Program-made: the position numbers and the translations under genes
DNA from: Hyalella azteca
Taxonomy: Eukaryota; Arthropoda; Malacostraca; Amphipoda; Hyalellidae
Assembly (NCBI RefSeq): GCF_000764305.2
Contig: NW_025942403.1
Span: forward strand, 124,001-188,000
Length of the DNA stretch: 64,000 nt
Reading direction: 5' to 3'
In this document: positions 48,364 to 62,200 of the stretch, piece by piece
How positions within the stretch are numbered: the first letter of the stretch is position 1
How the letters are laid out: every line of letters begins with the position of its first letter
The notes under the pieces: generated by a model
What the model was told of the DNA's origin: nothing
Seen by the model: the letters and a program-made list of their open reading frames with translations, nothing else
Databases searched by the model: none

Positions 48364-51300
48364 ATGTTTTACTTTGTCGTTGTCGCCGTACTCTCGTGCT
48401 GTGCACCGCCAGCAGCCACAGGAGGATCGTCGTCGATGCAGTGGCGTCGCTTCTCTGCCGTCAACAGGCACGGCAAGTTGGCCGACGTCACACCGATTGC
48501 TTCCCAAGTCGTGTTCCTGAGCATCACTTGCCTGCATATGTGCTTCTCCGAGCCTAAATGTTCGGCCGTGCAGTATCATGTGAGTGTTATAAATACATTA
48601 CATACTTTTGTTTGTCATACGCTCAATACAAGAGTATTAATAAAAGAACTACGTAGTTAACTTCGTAACCTGGCTACCGACGATTTTGACAGGATCACTT
48701 GATAAATTTTTGGTATTAACGATTCCAGCCGTTTTTTTAAATTATCATTAAACATAGTTTGCACGGGTATGATAGTAGTAATAGTTTAATTAAACTGCAA
48801 GAACATAAACTAGTCATTTAGGCAAATAATAATTAAGCTATTCAGCATGGCTAAGGTTATACTAAGGATACGGGTACTGCCGCTTTGCCGACTTGCTAAA
48901 CTGCCAACATTGACGACCGATAAAGGAGGGTCAGCTTCGTGTTGTGTGTGCCAAGCTCTTTAAAATTCATGTGATTAATGATTGCAAGTGATTGAAAAGA
49001 TATATACGTCGTTGTGTACAATAAATTTTTTTAGTAACTGTAATGGAATAGGTACTATAGCTCGCTTCGGAGTTCTTATGTGGTCAATATCGCTAAATAT
49101 GTTTAATTTTGGTAAGAAGTTTGTGAACAGTGAAGTGAAAATTCACTTTAGTAGCTAGCACATGCTCAGCGTTCCTTGCCTAATGTAGGCGATCGCTGTT
49201 TACGTAAATTACCAACACGAGTGTTTGATCTCTTCCTATATTATTTGCCTCAGTTACCCTCGAGGAGGTGCGAGCTGCTCAACAGGAGCCTGTGTGACGG
49301 AGGCGCTGACGGCGGGTCTCTCCTGCACGACTCCCAGTGGCGCTACTACGACCTCAACGCCACCAAAGCCGCGGTCAGGGGCACTTAAGAGAGAAATATT
49401 TCCACTGACAACCACGATAGTGATAAAATAACGTACTCATTTGAGCTCTGTAATTCTGATTTAAAACATTAATATTTCCTCATTGCATCAATTCTAAAAA
49501 ATTAGTCCACGCTTCGACGAGTTAACTAAATCAGAAGCCATAGATCATTTCCTGTCGAAATAATAAAGCCAGATGCACTGATTCATTACAAGAGTAAATG
49601 AATTAAAAATTTTAGTATTTTCAAATTCTTTCAAGCGCAGGTTAGTGGCGACGTTTTCATGAACGAGACCAAGTGCGTCAGCGAGGGAAAGTGTTCAGCA
49701 CAATGCGGTAAGCCAGAGATATAATTCAATCACTTTCTATGTTATTTTCTATCATACTAATTAAAGTAATTCAATCATCAAAACCTATAGCATTAGGGAA
49801 AGCGCCGTAATAATTCCAGCATTACGATTGAATAGTGAATTGTTAACGTCTATTACCGTTTTCCTTCAGCTCGGGTGGAGGGCGAAGAGTGCGCTCAGAA
49901 CTTGCAGTGTCAAGTCATGTCTGACGACCTCCACTGCAACGCCACGGCTCAGCCTGATGCAGTTCCTCGATGTCGCTGCCGTCCTGGAACGTGGGCTTAC
50001 AACTCGACGCACTGCAAACTTCAACAGGGTCGGGACGTGCTATATGGTGTCGTTATTTTGAATAATTTTTGTCGTGTCCGATGCAATTATCTTCAGGCGT
50101 TTTTATCGGTGTCGCAAGCCAACCATACTTACGGTGATTACGTTTAAAGATGTTTGAAAACCATGTATGTAATTACAGATGATCACAACGCCCCGAAAAT
50201 ATTTTTTCAATTTAAGTTGCAAACAATTTTTCTGAATTCAGATTCTACAATTCTTTACTTATTTGTAAGGATTTTTGGCCGAACTTATTCCCCCTATATA
50301 TAAAGTTGATAAATTTGCCTCTTTATTATTATTTTGAATAATATAAATTAGAAAATATTCAACTCTAGTAAATTAGACTGCATTTTCAAGTTGAAACTCT
50401 TTCTTTTTTAGTGTGGAGCCTTCCTTACGCTACATGGGTCGGCAAACGGATCGTTGGGGGCGTGTGCCAGATTTCACTAAGCTTAAGGATGACCAACACC
50501 TTTTATATCCTTATGGGCACCAACGAAGATTTTTCTGGCAGTGCACTTAGATACTATGAAATTGGCAAGTCTTCAAGTCTTAGAACATTGACGGACTTAT
50601 TATCAATTTTAAAGTTATCTTCTTTCCCCTTGCGTGTTGATTATATATTCTCTTGGACAAGCGTGATCATTTTTCTTGCCCATAGTGAACAGACATTTTG
50701 GGGGAGGTAGGCCTATCAATTGTCGGCACATACAGCCGGTGAAAATTAATCATTCTATTTTTTTTTTTTGTAGTCCAACTAATGCTAGTGCATTTCTTCC
50801 GCATTCATACAGGACTGACGAAGTACTACAACAGCACGCATACCTCGATTTATAACACTTCCCAGTGGTTATACGGCTACCTAAATTTTTCTATTTTCAA
50901 CGACACCCTACTACCTTACACTTTAGCTTTCTGCAATGGAACCATCAGGTATACCAAGAAAATAATCGCAAACTCGTGGTAAATGTATGAGCTCATAAGG
51001 AGAATATAAGTTTTTATATCATTATTCTGCCTAACTAGCAAGTTTACTGAAAATTTAAAAGCAAATAAAACGCTAAATAAATTCATCATAGCTTAATTAC
51101 TAACTTTACGAGTCATTTACCTTGCCTTGATAGTGGCTACATATCCTAGCTTCTTTAAATTGCTTCTCTTTTTGTTCCGTTTTCCGTATTTCGTATCTTT
51201 GTGTTGATCCCATCCATGTAATTTGTTTTCCTTGCTGATTGTACTTGTATTCTCTAATTTCTAAACTGATGATGGAGATGGATTCCAAAACATTTCCAAC

Positions 51301-53101
51301 GAAGTTGTGGTGAATTAATGAGCTTGGCGTATTCATTGCTTATGTATTTATGGCTCAGTAACAGAGCACTATTTTTTTAACGATCGAACGATCACTGAAC
51401 GGTAATTCCAGCTCAAAGATATAACAGAGTTTTTCTCAATTAATATTGAAAAAAAAAGGAAATTATCTTGTTCATACTGGTTTAACAATGCTGCAGAAAT
51501 CTAAACTATTCGGAAATGAGAAATACATTATTGGTTCTTAGTTATAAGGTTATCAAAAATCTACCCTGAATCGTTCGTAGGTTCGGCTACGAAGGAGAAG
51601 AACCCTTTGTAACATTGGATGATCCCAACAAGTTCGTCTTCAAATTCTTAGCGTTTTTGAGTTACAGCCAAGTAATCAACGTTGACGACTACTTGTACGT
51701 CCCCGAATCCCTGGTCGACCCGTACTATCCTCACACCATCGAAACTAACAGTGAGTCCAAACACCACCAAAAGAATGTCCGCATTAACAACCTAATCAAA
51801 ATTCCAGCTCGTGCAAATGTGCGGAGAACGGGAATTGAGTAAGAAACCACATGTCATGTAGACTTTTGAGCTTCAGTTTTCCTTATAATCCAATGATTAA
51901 CTATCGATCTTCTCAGCTCTTCGAACAAATGGTAACTTTTGGCAAAGCTACGACCTGTCACCCAACGGGAGCCGTCTCCACAACTTCACCCTACACTTCA
52001 GATACATGGGATCAGCAAACGCCGACATCGGCTTGTACCGCGGTCGGGACCTCCAGTTCCAGTATCAACTCCGTGGGTTTCAAGTCCATAGACATTAAGT
52101 AATGATCATATTTAGCTGTTGTTTAGAACGTCCATTCTTAACCACAAACTAGATCGAATTAAAATTCAACCTCTGTATCCAATTATGAAGGAACATTTGT
52201 GTCCAATTATGCTGCGTATATTAAGTCTTGATCATGTAAAAAATATTTGAATACGTAGCAATGCAGATAAATAAATTACAGAAATCAATTGACAGTGAGT
52301 GCTCGATTGAGTTTCCTGTCCTGCACAAGCTCTTCAGATGGCTGATAATTCGCACTGTGCAAGTCACAAAATCATTCTGTACATTTATCTCATGTTAATA
52401 GCTCCCAGCTCGTTTTGTAATGTTCGACGATAATGCATACTTAAATTTAACTATTAAAATTTTTGCAACTGAATCAAAATGCAGCACCAGCAACACAACT
52501 CATCGTCCCCTAACGTTAACTGTCGATACCATATCTATAGATAACAATAGCGTTGAATCGAATAATGCATCTTAGTTACAGGGATAATTCTAATATCGGT
52601 TTATGATTGCGCATTTTCAATTCAGAGACTCACGATTTCTAGGTATCTTACCGGACGAGCTGAGATTGTATCCATACCTCGGTGGGGTCTATAACGTCAC
52701 ATCCTCTGACTTGGTATCGAGTACGGAATATCGATCATTCTACATCACCATGAACATGGGTAATTTCAGGTGAGAGTTCAGTTCGAATGCCTGAATTTCT
52801 AAATGTAAACTTAGTATTATTTATATTCTTCTTGCGTAGGTGCCACTGATGAGAGAGGCTCCTTATAACTTAAACATTTTCTAGATCTATATTTTTATCC
52901 ACTAACTTTGCGCTTGCCCATAGCTTTGGTCGCCAAGGATTCCCGATTCCTCTGATGTTCTACCAAAATCCTAACGGTTACACTGAAGGATTTGGGTTCA
53001 TGAGGATCTTGTCGTATAACGGGTACAGCTACTGGCAGTTTCCGGACTTGCCTCACTTGGCCATCAACGGCGACGGCGGTGCCACGGTCCCTGAAGCCTG
53101 A
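48364..53101 (+). CDS. secreted PAN / EB-like / double Methyltransf_FA-like protein, copy 1 (complete)
   Basis: Ten coding exons: 48364-48579, 49254-49373, 49641-49707, 49870-50028, 50412-50564, 50813-50948, 51581-51750, 51917-52076, 52626-52769, 52924-53101 (TGA). All phases match; 500 aa. Residues 1-20 are a signal peptide. About 26-134 is PAN-like (TCLHMC, KCSAVQY, RRCELL). About 135-187 is an EB/EGF-like module (GEECAQNLQC...RCRCRPG). Residues 188-340 and 341-500 each resemble a farnesoic acid O-methyltransferase-type domain (Methyltransf_FA). Repeated hallmarks are a beta-rich start with TNED or SANADIGL, a middle strand then FGYEGEEPF or FGRQGFPIPL, then DDPNK...FKFLAF or GFGFMRILSYNGYSYWQF. 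Many N-x-S/T sites agree with secretion. No methyltransferase cofactor motif is visible, so no enzyme activity is inferred. The donor of exon 5 is GC (ATTG|GCAAGT), where copy 2 has GT. A lectin-like or immune surface role is possible but unproven. Confidence 0.92.
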
Positions 53102-56100
53102 GAAGCATGTCAACTTGAAGTTATACGTTATATACGGTTGTTATAGCCGAATAGCATCAGCGTAGACGTTTTATTCCATCAAATGTTTAACCATTTATTT
53201 AGTGCGTAGTAGGTGTAGAGATGTTTTTTAATTATTCGACCCTTAACTTGAAAAGTTTACTAGTCCCAAAGTGACACTTTGGAAGAAATTCATTTAAACA
53301 TAGCTAATCTTTTCCCTTTCTACACGTTCGTATTTAATCATAAAATGTGTTTGATTGCAATATCACTGATATAAGTTTCGATATTCCCTAGGCATTGATG
53401 TTTTTCCCACTTGGCTTGCAACATAAGTAAACTAAAATTTCCATGCATAATTGAAATTTTTTTTAAGATTCAAGAAAACAGTCTCTACTAAAAACTTATC
53501 CAATTATTAGAGTATTAATTGGAGTCGCATTACTAAATTACTCCTGGTCTCGTTGAAGATTTGATTGCGTACCAGAAGGCAAGATATCAATGTTACTTGC
53601 AAATCATTTGAAACATAAGTAATTTTCTCACTTGTGCTGCACAGTATAAGTAAATAAAAGTTTGTTAGCTAATACTTGTATTTTTAATCCTCTAATCCAG
53701 ATTAATAGCTTAATAAGTAAGGCCATGGTAATTATCATTACGATGAAACTACAAGAATTGAGTACTCGGCACAAGTTTTTCTTTATTTATTAGGGAGTTA
53801 CACCATCCCTGAAGACGCGTTCAATATATCCCCATGATGGTAGGATTGTGTTTTAGTCGCTACTCGGACGGTAATATCGGTCGCTAATACGTCAGCGCCA
53901 GAAACACCAACCGAACTTCTCTATACAACAGACAAGTGAGCTTGGTATATTTCAACACTTTACAGGTGGATACAGATGATGCAGAGTAGATACATTAATA
54001 GAAACAATACACCAAGCTCACTTCCCTGCTGGATAGAATTTCAGTTGGTCTGGCTGGGCTGAAGTATAATGCGCGGCCGACATCACCGCAGCGCTCACAT
54101 ATTTTGTGGGCTCGTCTGGGATGTGTGAAAAGACTCTTTCTCTAACAAAAAATGATAAGAAAACCGAAAAATAAGGCATAAAAATGAAAACAAATTTACG
54201 ACACAATATAAAAGATATAACTGTTTGAATGGTCACAAAAATGTCAAGAAACTTGCGATGCAACATAATGACGAACGTAGGGTGGTTACAATAGGCTATA
54301 ACAATACCAGAGTACAAAATGCCAATGGAAAACTTTGCGAGTTAGCTCAAGAAGGCAGTGAAAGTTAACTGATGCAAAGATAGCAGAAAAAAACCATATA
54401 GATATCAATATTTAAACTTTGTCGCATTAAGTCTTTTCTAGGTTGTAAAGATTTAGGTCTTACACTAGTTTTCATTTGTTATTGAAGGTCTAGCTTTGGT
54501 AATTAAGACTGCCATGAGATTCTTTAGAACAACAACACGATTATTCAGCCGATCGAAATATATAAGATCAAATTTTGAGTCAAACACGAATAATTAGCTT
54601 ATCTTCACAATTTTACACAGCTGTTTGATTGTTTTCTTATATTTTTTTCGATCACCTAATCTTTAAAGAGTGGATGATCAAAAAACGATATCTGTCAAGC
54701 CATCTAAGTACATAAAATTTTACATGAAATGAGGCATCGGCAGCTCATGGTCATTCCCAGCCTTCCTAACATGTCAGCTAACACGGAACCAGGATTGGAA
54801 AATCGATGCGAAGTCGTGCTCCCCAATTCCCATTTCGAGACTCTTTTTACTCATTTCGAGACTCTTCTCTCGCGTATTATTTTAAAGTATGATGTGCATC
54901 CATTTGTAAACATAATGAAAGCTGATTGAAATTTCACTTGAAGAGCTAGGTGGAAGGGTTAAGGACGGCAGCATTTTGAACTCTTTATGCTCTGAACGAA
55001 AGCGGCAGCCACTATTTTCTTTGATCACTTTCTTCAAACAAACAATAAAATGGGGCCTATACATTTATTTGAATGAATTCTGTTGGCTTATTTTATTTAG
55101 TGAGGTTAATGTTGAATCGGATTAAGAATTTTCATAAAATCTGAAAAAAATATTAAACGCTTGTACATTTGGGTTGCCGTTGTTAGAAATTTCTTGCATC
55201 ACTGGATTGGCTGCTGATCATTGTCATCACAGAAATTACTGCACAGTCGCTCATTTTGACAGGGTCGATTGAAGATAAATTTCGGAAGCTGTCTAGAAAT
55301 TTTCACGTCCACGTGTAAAAAATAAAGCTGGAAGGTCACCTGAATACGGAACGAAATATCACCCACTGGCAAAAATTGGGCTGCACCTCGCAATTTATTA
55401 GCGAGGATATCCTTATTTATAACGACCGCTTTCGCCATTAGTCAATAGATACCCAAACATGATTTACACTAGGGATAAATTAGACCCCATGGTTCCAGGC
55501 CGCTGTCGTGCAAGGGTTTGGAATGAACAGAGTCATAAATCAACTTGTATTGGATGGAAGCTACGAACAAGATTGCAAAATTGCACGTGGCCTAGCTTGG
55601 GCGATTTTTCGCACAGTTGGCATAAGTTTCGTTTACAGGATAGATTTGCAAAGGCATTTGGAGGAGCAGGTTGTTCGGAATTGGTGTGCTCTCGAGCTTC
55701 GATTGTGCGATCTGTACGAACCACTTATTTCCTGTATAGCAGAAGATTTGAGAAAAAAGAGAGTAATGACATAAATTAAAATTGCATGCAAGTATAATTG
55801 TTGAGAGTTAAATTTTCACGAAGTCTCAGTGCTAATCACTAAGAACTTCAAGCAATGGACATAGCTGTCAAACTGATGGCTCCTATACAAGTGCAGCTTG
55901 TATTAATTAAAAAATAATTAGTTTCCTCATGAATGCTCTTTTTCAGTAATTATATTTTCTTATTTTTCACAATCCAGGCCAACCAGTTGCATTAAAATTA
56001 TTTAAAAATGGGTTTATTAGATAAATCATAAAAATATAATATTATATAATCATAATATAATTAAATAATATGATAATAATTGGATTAATCAATATTCATA

Positions 56101-56162
56101 ATACTAATTGGATAATTAATTTCGATTGGATCTGAATAAAATCATTTATTTTACTTTTCTAG
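53102..56162. other. spacer between the tandem paralogues
   Basis: Holds the 3' UTR of copy 1 and upstream sequence of copy 2. AAGTGAGCTTGGT (53934-53946) and its complement (54011-54023) form a 13-bp inverted repeat. A plus-strand frame at 55508-55774 (88 codons) and a minus-strand frame at 55199-55438 are divergent neighbours with no splice or family support. A likely 3' splice acceptor (TTTTCTAG) at 56155-56162 opens the leader of copy 2. Confidence 0.4.
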
Positions 56163-56218
56163 GTTTCTCGACAAGTCCAATTAATAAAGACAAAGGCTAT
56201 CAACTTATAGGGACAGGG

Positions 56219-59200
56219 ATGCAATACGTGGTCTTTGTCTCCTATTTGTTGGTGTGGACGGTAGGCGAAGTGTGCAGTGAGTCCTCGATGATCCTGCAGC
56301 GTTTTTCAGCCGTCAACAGACACGGGAAATTAGCTGACGCGACTCCCATTTCTTCACAAGTCGTGTTCCTGCTCAGCACCTGCCTGGACATGTGCTTTGC
56401 TGACCCCAACTGCTCCGCCGTGCAGTATCATGTGAGTGATCTTAACAGTCTGTTTGTGTCATGCTTGAGATGTGAGTTTAGGAATTTGAAAAACTGTGAA
56501 ACAATAGATTTTGGAAATACTGAATTTAAAATAATTGAGTTTGAAACAGGGTATTCAGCGATCAGACTGCACCACATTGATTGTATATTTTGAAACATGA
56601 ACAACACAACCAGAATTAAAATATACTGAAAGTTAATCCAATAATCCATGCTGCCGACCACGCGTTCCTGTGCTATTAATTTGCCTCAGTTACCCTCGAG
56701 GAGGTGCGAGCTGCTCAACAGGAGCCTGTGCGACGGAGGCGCTGACGGCGGGTCTCTCCTGCACGACTCCCAGTGGCGCTACTACGACCTCAACGCCACC
56801 AAAGCCGCGGTCAGAGGCACTTCTTGGGGAAATTTCGTTATTGCTCAACCCCTTTATTGTCATTCTCATTAAAGAAAAGAATATTTAAATATCTAATCGA
56901 TCCTGGTTAACGCAAATGCTACTTGCATTTGCGTTAACGCAAAAAATTGTACATTTTTATACCATTTACACCACTTCTCTTTAAATTCATTTCTTGTTGT
57001 TTGTTTGTTTGTCTGCTACAAATCTTTTAATTGATGTTTAACAAACTTCTACCTCCCCAATCGATCTGAAAATTTGCACACTTGCGTAAAGTTGGAGACA
57101 ATGTCTGAATCAATTGTCAGAATAAATAATTTTTAAAATTAAAAAAATTAAAATTTGATTAAAAACAATTATAAATTATTTTTTTAATATATGAAAATAA
57201 AATTAGAAATTTATTGTAGATGTGTTACATCGGAGATTTCTGGAATCTTTAGTTAGGAGTGTTGTCTTTAAAAAGTAATTTTTAAACGCATACTATCATA
57301 ACCCACAATGTGTTGCTTAGCCACAAACGATATTATCCAATGCATTTTGGGCTGATCTGAAATTTCGTAGGGCAACATGGGGCAGCGCGCCCCCCCCCCC
57401 TTTTTTAAACTAAATTTTTGATGAAGTTCTAAGTGATACGAGGTGGTTCTTTGTATTGTTTAAAGGTACTACTAATGAGGAATGTATAATGTGAATTAGA
57501 CGCCTATATGTTTATTCAATTTTTAATGAAACACTATTTTGTAAAAAGTGTCAAAATGGGCCCATTGCCCCACCCCTGGGGCAATGGGCCCATGGGCTTG
57601 GGGCAAGGCGCCCACCCTTTACCACAAATGCATATTTTTTCGTTTAAAAATGAAAAAAAACATTACTTTACAGTTAAAAATAAGAAAATGTAATAAAAAA
57701 TATGACATTCTCTCATTTATTTACAACTCAAAAAATCATATACTTAACTTTAAAAAATATACTCTTGGCTTAAAAAATCTATCACTGACGAGAAGAAAAA
57801 TATTTCATTGATATGAAATATATATCCTTGACTTGAAAACTATATCCTTGCGATGAAAAATTCGTCCTTGACATGAAAAGATGTATCCTTGACTAGAAAA
57901 AATATATTTAGTTGATCAGAAAAAACTTCGTTCCAGTTTCGTCCATAATACAGATATTATGTGCAGAGAATTCGTACCTAATCGTGATTTCAGCCGACAC
58001 CATAAAAACTCATCAACTTTTGGCTCATATTGGTGTTGACTGAAATCAATTTTTGGCAAGGCAAGAGTCAATAACTCGATAAGGGGTCATAAATACGCAT
58101 AACTAGAAACTATAAACCTGCCGCCTTGAGGCGGCAAATCGAAAAATCATGCAATACGAAGTGTAATTTGTAATTCAAAAAGCTAGTCATAGTTTTGAAA
58201 AGGTCCTTGAGACAAATCTAATGATGTATAACACAAGACTTCCCCATGGGCGCTTTGCCCCGTGACACGCGTGGGCCCGTTGCCTCACTATAGGTATCAT
58301 TTCAATTTATATCGTGTCAACATTTTATTTTAAAAGCTAATAGTCTAAACTTGATCTCAAAATTATCTCTGTAAATATTACTTTGAAAATATAATTCCCA
58401 GTAATTTCAAAAGCTTCATCTACAGTAATCAAAAAAATTTTATTTAGCAGCAAAAAAATTTTTATCTGGACTAAAACAGTTATTCACAAATAACTTAATA
58501 ACGCAAACATTTAGCAAAACGTAAATCCGTACACTTCACCCCAGTGAAACTGTCGACCGGCGGTTGAGAACACGGACCAATATCTGCCATACTTAGCGAG
58601 AAACCCGCTATGGGCCCATGACCCGCAGTGGGCTCGCTGCCCCATGTTACCCTACCTAACACCGTGACACGCACTCTATATTTTCAGTGTCAAAATACTA
58701 CATTAGCTTGATGTATAATGTGTCACAAAATTCAATTGGTTAACGTAAACTGAATGCTGCGTCCTTCGACTGCAGGCAAGCGGAGACATTTTCATCAACG
58801 AGACCCAGTGCGAGACTGAAGGGAAGTGTTCAGCGCAGTGTGGTAAGTCAAATTCTATCATATTTTCAATATTAATTGTAACTTTTATTATTAATTCATG
58901 TCCCAAGTCTTTGATGCTGCCCTCCATAAACTGACGTTGCCCTCTTTGTATTTGATCTGCATCTCTTAACTTTGGAACTGCTGGATTTTTAGTTTGGTTA
59001 CATCGGATTTAACTTACGTTAGCCAATGTAATTCCAACTGTGAATACTCAACTCTTGGCATAATTTTCATTATTTATTGAACATTTTATAACAAGTTTTT
59101 CGACAAAATGTAGTACGAGTAGTTCCTTCATATTAACAAATAAATATAAATTTTCTTAGACGTATCCCTACACTTTTCAGTATTTTTAAACGTTGCTACA

Positions 59201-62200
59201 TTTGCGCACCACTTTTTCAAAAATTTTATTGGACAATTTTTTTCAATACGTTTCCAACGTTTTCCCATAATTGCTCTAATATTTTGCCATTTTTCAAACA
59301 ATCTCGATAATTTTTGTATTGGACGCTATACGTATTTTCCTGAAAATTTCAACACCAATTTCTATATTGTGCACTGGAACTTATCTATTTTGACAGTTAA
59401 TTCACCCCAAATATTGGGATTAATTAAAAAAATTAAAGCTATTCAAGAAACATAATTTAAAAATTAAATCGTAATACGATTGCGGAATTCTCCATCCCTA
59501 GCAACCTCGAGCAGTCAATTGTGTTACAGAATGTATATTTGTGAGTTTGTGTGTAAGTTCGAAGCTTGCATGCTATTTTTTATTCATATTTATGTAATTA
59601 ATTATATTTTTGTTAATAAAACAATAGTTAATGTGCAACAATTATTGAGGTAGGATGAAGGAGCTGAAATATAATAAAATTATGCATATAGTTTAATATG
59701 AAATCAATGCAATAAGTTTATGCAAAATATGTCCTAATAATTATTCAAATTGGGATTTTGAAAGGGGCTTCCGTTTGAAACTATGGTTTGAACGAGTACT
59801 TAATTATTTTATTACTGAGACTAACGTGTCAAAATTTTAATAAACATGTGCAAATTTGAAAGATAGCATATGATTAAATGATATCATTGAAACAAGGAAG
59901 TTTTAATGATGGCACGCCTATTATAATAATGGTAAGCAAAAATTTTTCTGATACTAAGCTTTAATTAATGATAGCGCTCCTATTTGAATGATAGGGTAAA
60001 AATATGACAAAGCGTGCAAATTACAACAATGGCGTGCACAGTTTAACGATAGCATTAACAAGCAGACTATCATAATAGCACGAGGATCATAATGATAACA
60101 TGAAAACTATAATGATAGCCAGTATATTCTACTGATAGGTTGCAAATTATGATAATAGCATTCAAATTATAATATGCGAAAGTTATTCACGACGAAATTG
60201 TTCAATATATATTTTAAAATTTGCATATTGATTTGTGGTTCAATTAGGATTTCAATCCCACATAATTAGTGAACTTGCATGTAATGAATTTGACAACTGA
60301 TATCGCATGGTTTACCTCAATATGAATATTTGAAACAATATTCAAGTTTTACGATTAAACAAACCAAATTACCGATAACAAACAAAGTTTGCGGTAGCGT
60401 CAGCAAACCAATCACTGAATTGCTTCGTCCCTTGTCGATTGCAAAGGTACAACAATGTACCTCAACTTGATAATATTGTTATTCAACCTAACAAAAGTTG
60501 AATTTTGTTTACGCGGTCTATCCTGAAGCACGTGGAGCTGGAGAGTCGTGCTCCAGTGACGTGCAGTGCAAGGCGCTGTCGGAAGACCTGCACTGCAACA
60601 CTGCGCTGTCTGCACCGCAGTGCAGCTGCAGGCCCGGCATGTGGGCTTACAACGCCACTCACTGCGTACCCCAGCGAGGTCTGGCTCAGACTTTTATTAT
60701 ATAGAATTGCTTACCGCCTTCAGACAACGAAAAAATTTCCTGTAATGAAGATACTGTACTAGTTGATAGTCATATAAAACCTATTACTAATGTGGGCTGC
60801 TTTTTGATCAATCCTTGCTGCATGAATAATACTGAATTATGAGTTCCTTTTGGATTGATGGGAGTCCATTCAGACTCACGCTAATCAACTGATTATAAGA
60901 ATTTACATTTATGAGTTTCAGTCTCCCTTTGCTCTAGTCTGGCGCATGGCTCAGCAAACTTGGTTTGGCAAGCGGCTTGTGGGCGGCGTCTGCCAAGTGT
61001 CAATAACAGTCCGGAGGACGGCTCACTTCCGCTTTCTCGTGGCCAACAACGAAGACTTCTACGGCGGCAATTTGCGACAAATTCAAATTGGTGAGTATTT
61101 CAATCGTATATTTTGAAAATATTATTATCCAATATATTAGTAATTTGTAATATATTAATCAAATGTTCATTGGTACTTTTTTGATTTATTTTATTGATGT
61201 TATCTTTAGAAATAGCTTAAAGTAATTAAAGTCTAAAATCTAAGATACATTTAATTTGAATTGTTATATTGAATACAATTGGTACTTGGTTCATAATGTC
61301 ATTCTGAAAATTCCAGCGATAGAATCCCTTGACAATCGGCGGATATATACAGCATTTGAGTGTCGGCAAACCTCCTCATGAATTTCACAATTGTCCACAA
61401 TAGGAATAAGGTTGATGTTTGTATCATTAATTCAATTACCAAATGACTTATTATACATCAAGCGCATCCATGCGAATCTTTCTCACTACCTTCTAGGAAT
61501 AGAGAAGCCGAACAGTTACATTTGTTACTTTCCGTACAATGAGTCTGCAATTATTCCAATTTATTGTACACCAATATTCGCGATTGACATTAGAAGAGAG
61601 GTAAATTTTTTACCCATATATTTTTTGTCCATATTATTTTTTACCTATTACCTCAAAGTTTATCCTATTAATGAATGAATAAATCCACTGTTTTCATTGA
61701 CAAAATCGCTAGTCTACCGTATTAAAATATTGAAACTGTCAATAATATTTTGCATTTATCTGTATTCAGGTCTTGGAACAGACAACAGTGGCACCCGAAC
61801 GCTAATTTATAACTCCTCCCTCTGGGTTGACCCTTACTATGTCAGCCCAACTCCAATCTTCAACGGCACCTTCCAAGAGTTCACTCTGTCGTTCTGTGAT
61901 GGAGCTATCAGGTATTCATGGGTCATTAACGCGACATATCGAGCGGTGCAACACTTAAGACGAAGTAAATTTCTATGATCAATCACGCGGGCATTAATTT
62001 ACTCGGTACCTTCAGGAATTCACGGAACCACGAGTGTGCTCACTGGACAGACAGTACGTATCGCCAAACAGTATTCAGTCCATCTTGAAAAACACATATA
62101 ATTTTACTTCAAACTATCTTGCAATGATCTTTATTAAATTCATGACATTCCACTGTTTTTGTATGCTATCAAACTTATGTGTGACGCGCCTTCAAAGTTC

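Noticed and set aside
53934..54023. 13-bp inverted repeat as transposon ends
   Set aside because: No target duplication outside the arms and only a 64-bp interior; noted as a dyad, not a mobile element.
55199..55774. Adjacent divergent frames of 79 and 88 codons
   Set aside because: No splice sites, domain or family resemblance; a neighbouring pair is suggestive but within chance. A protein search would settle it.
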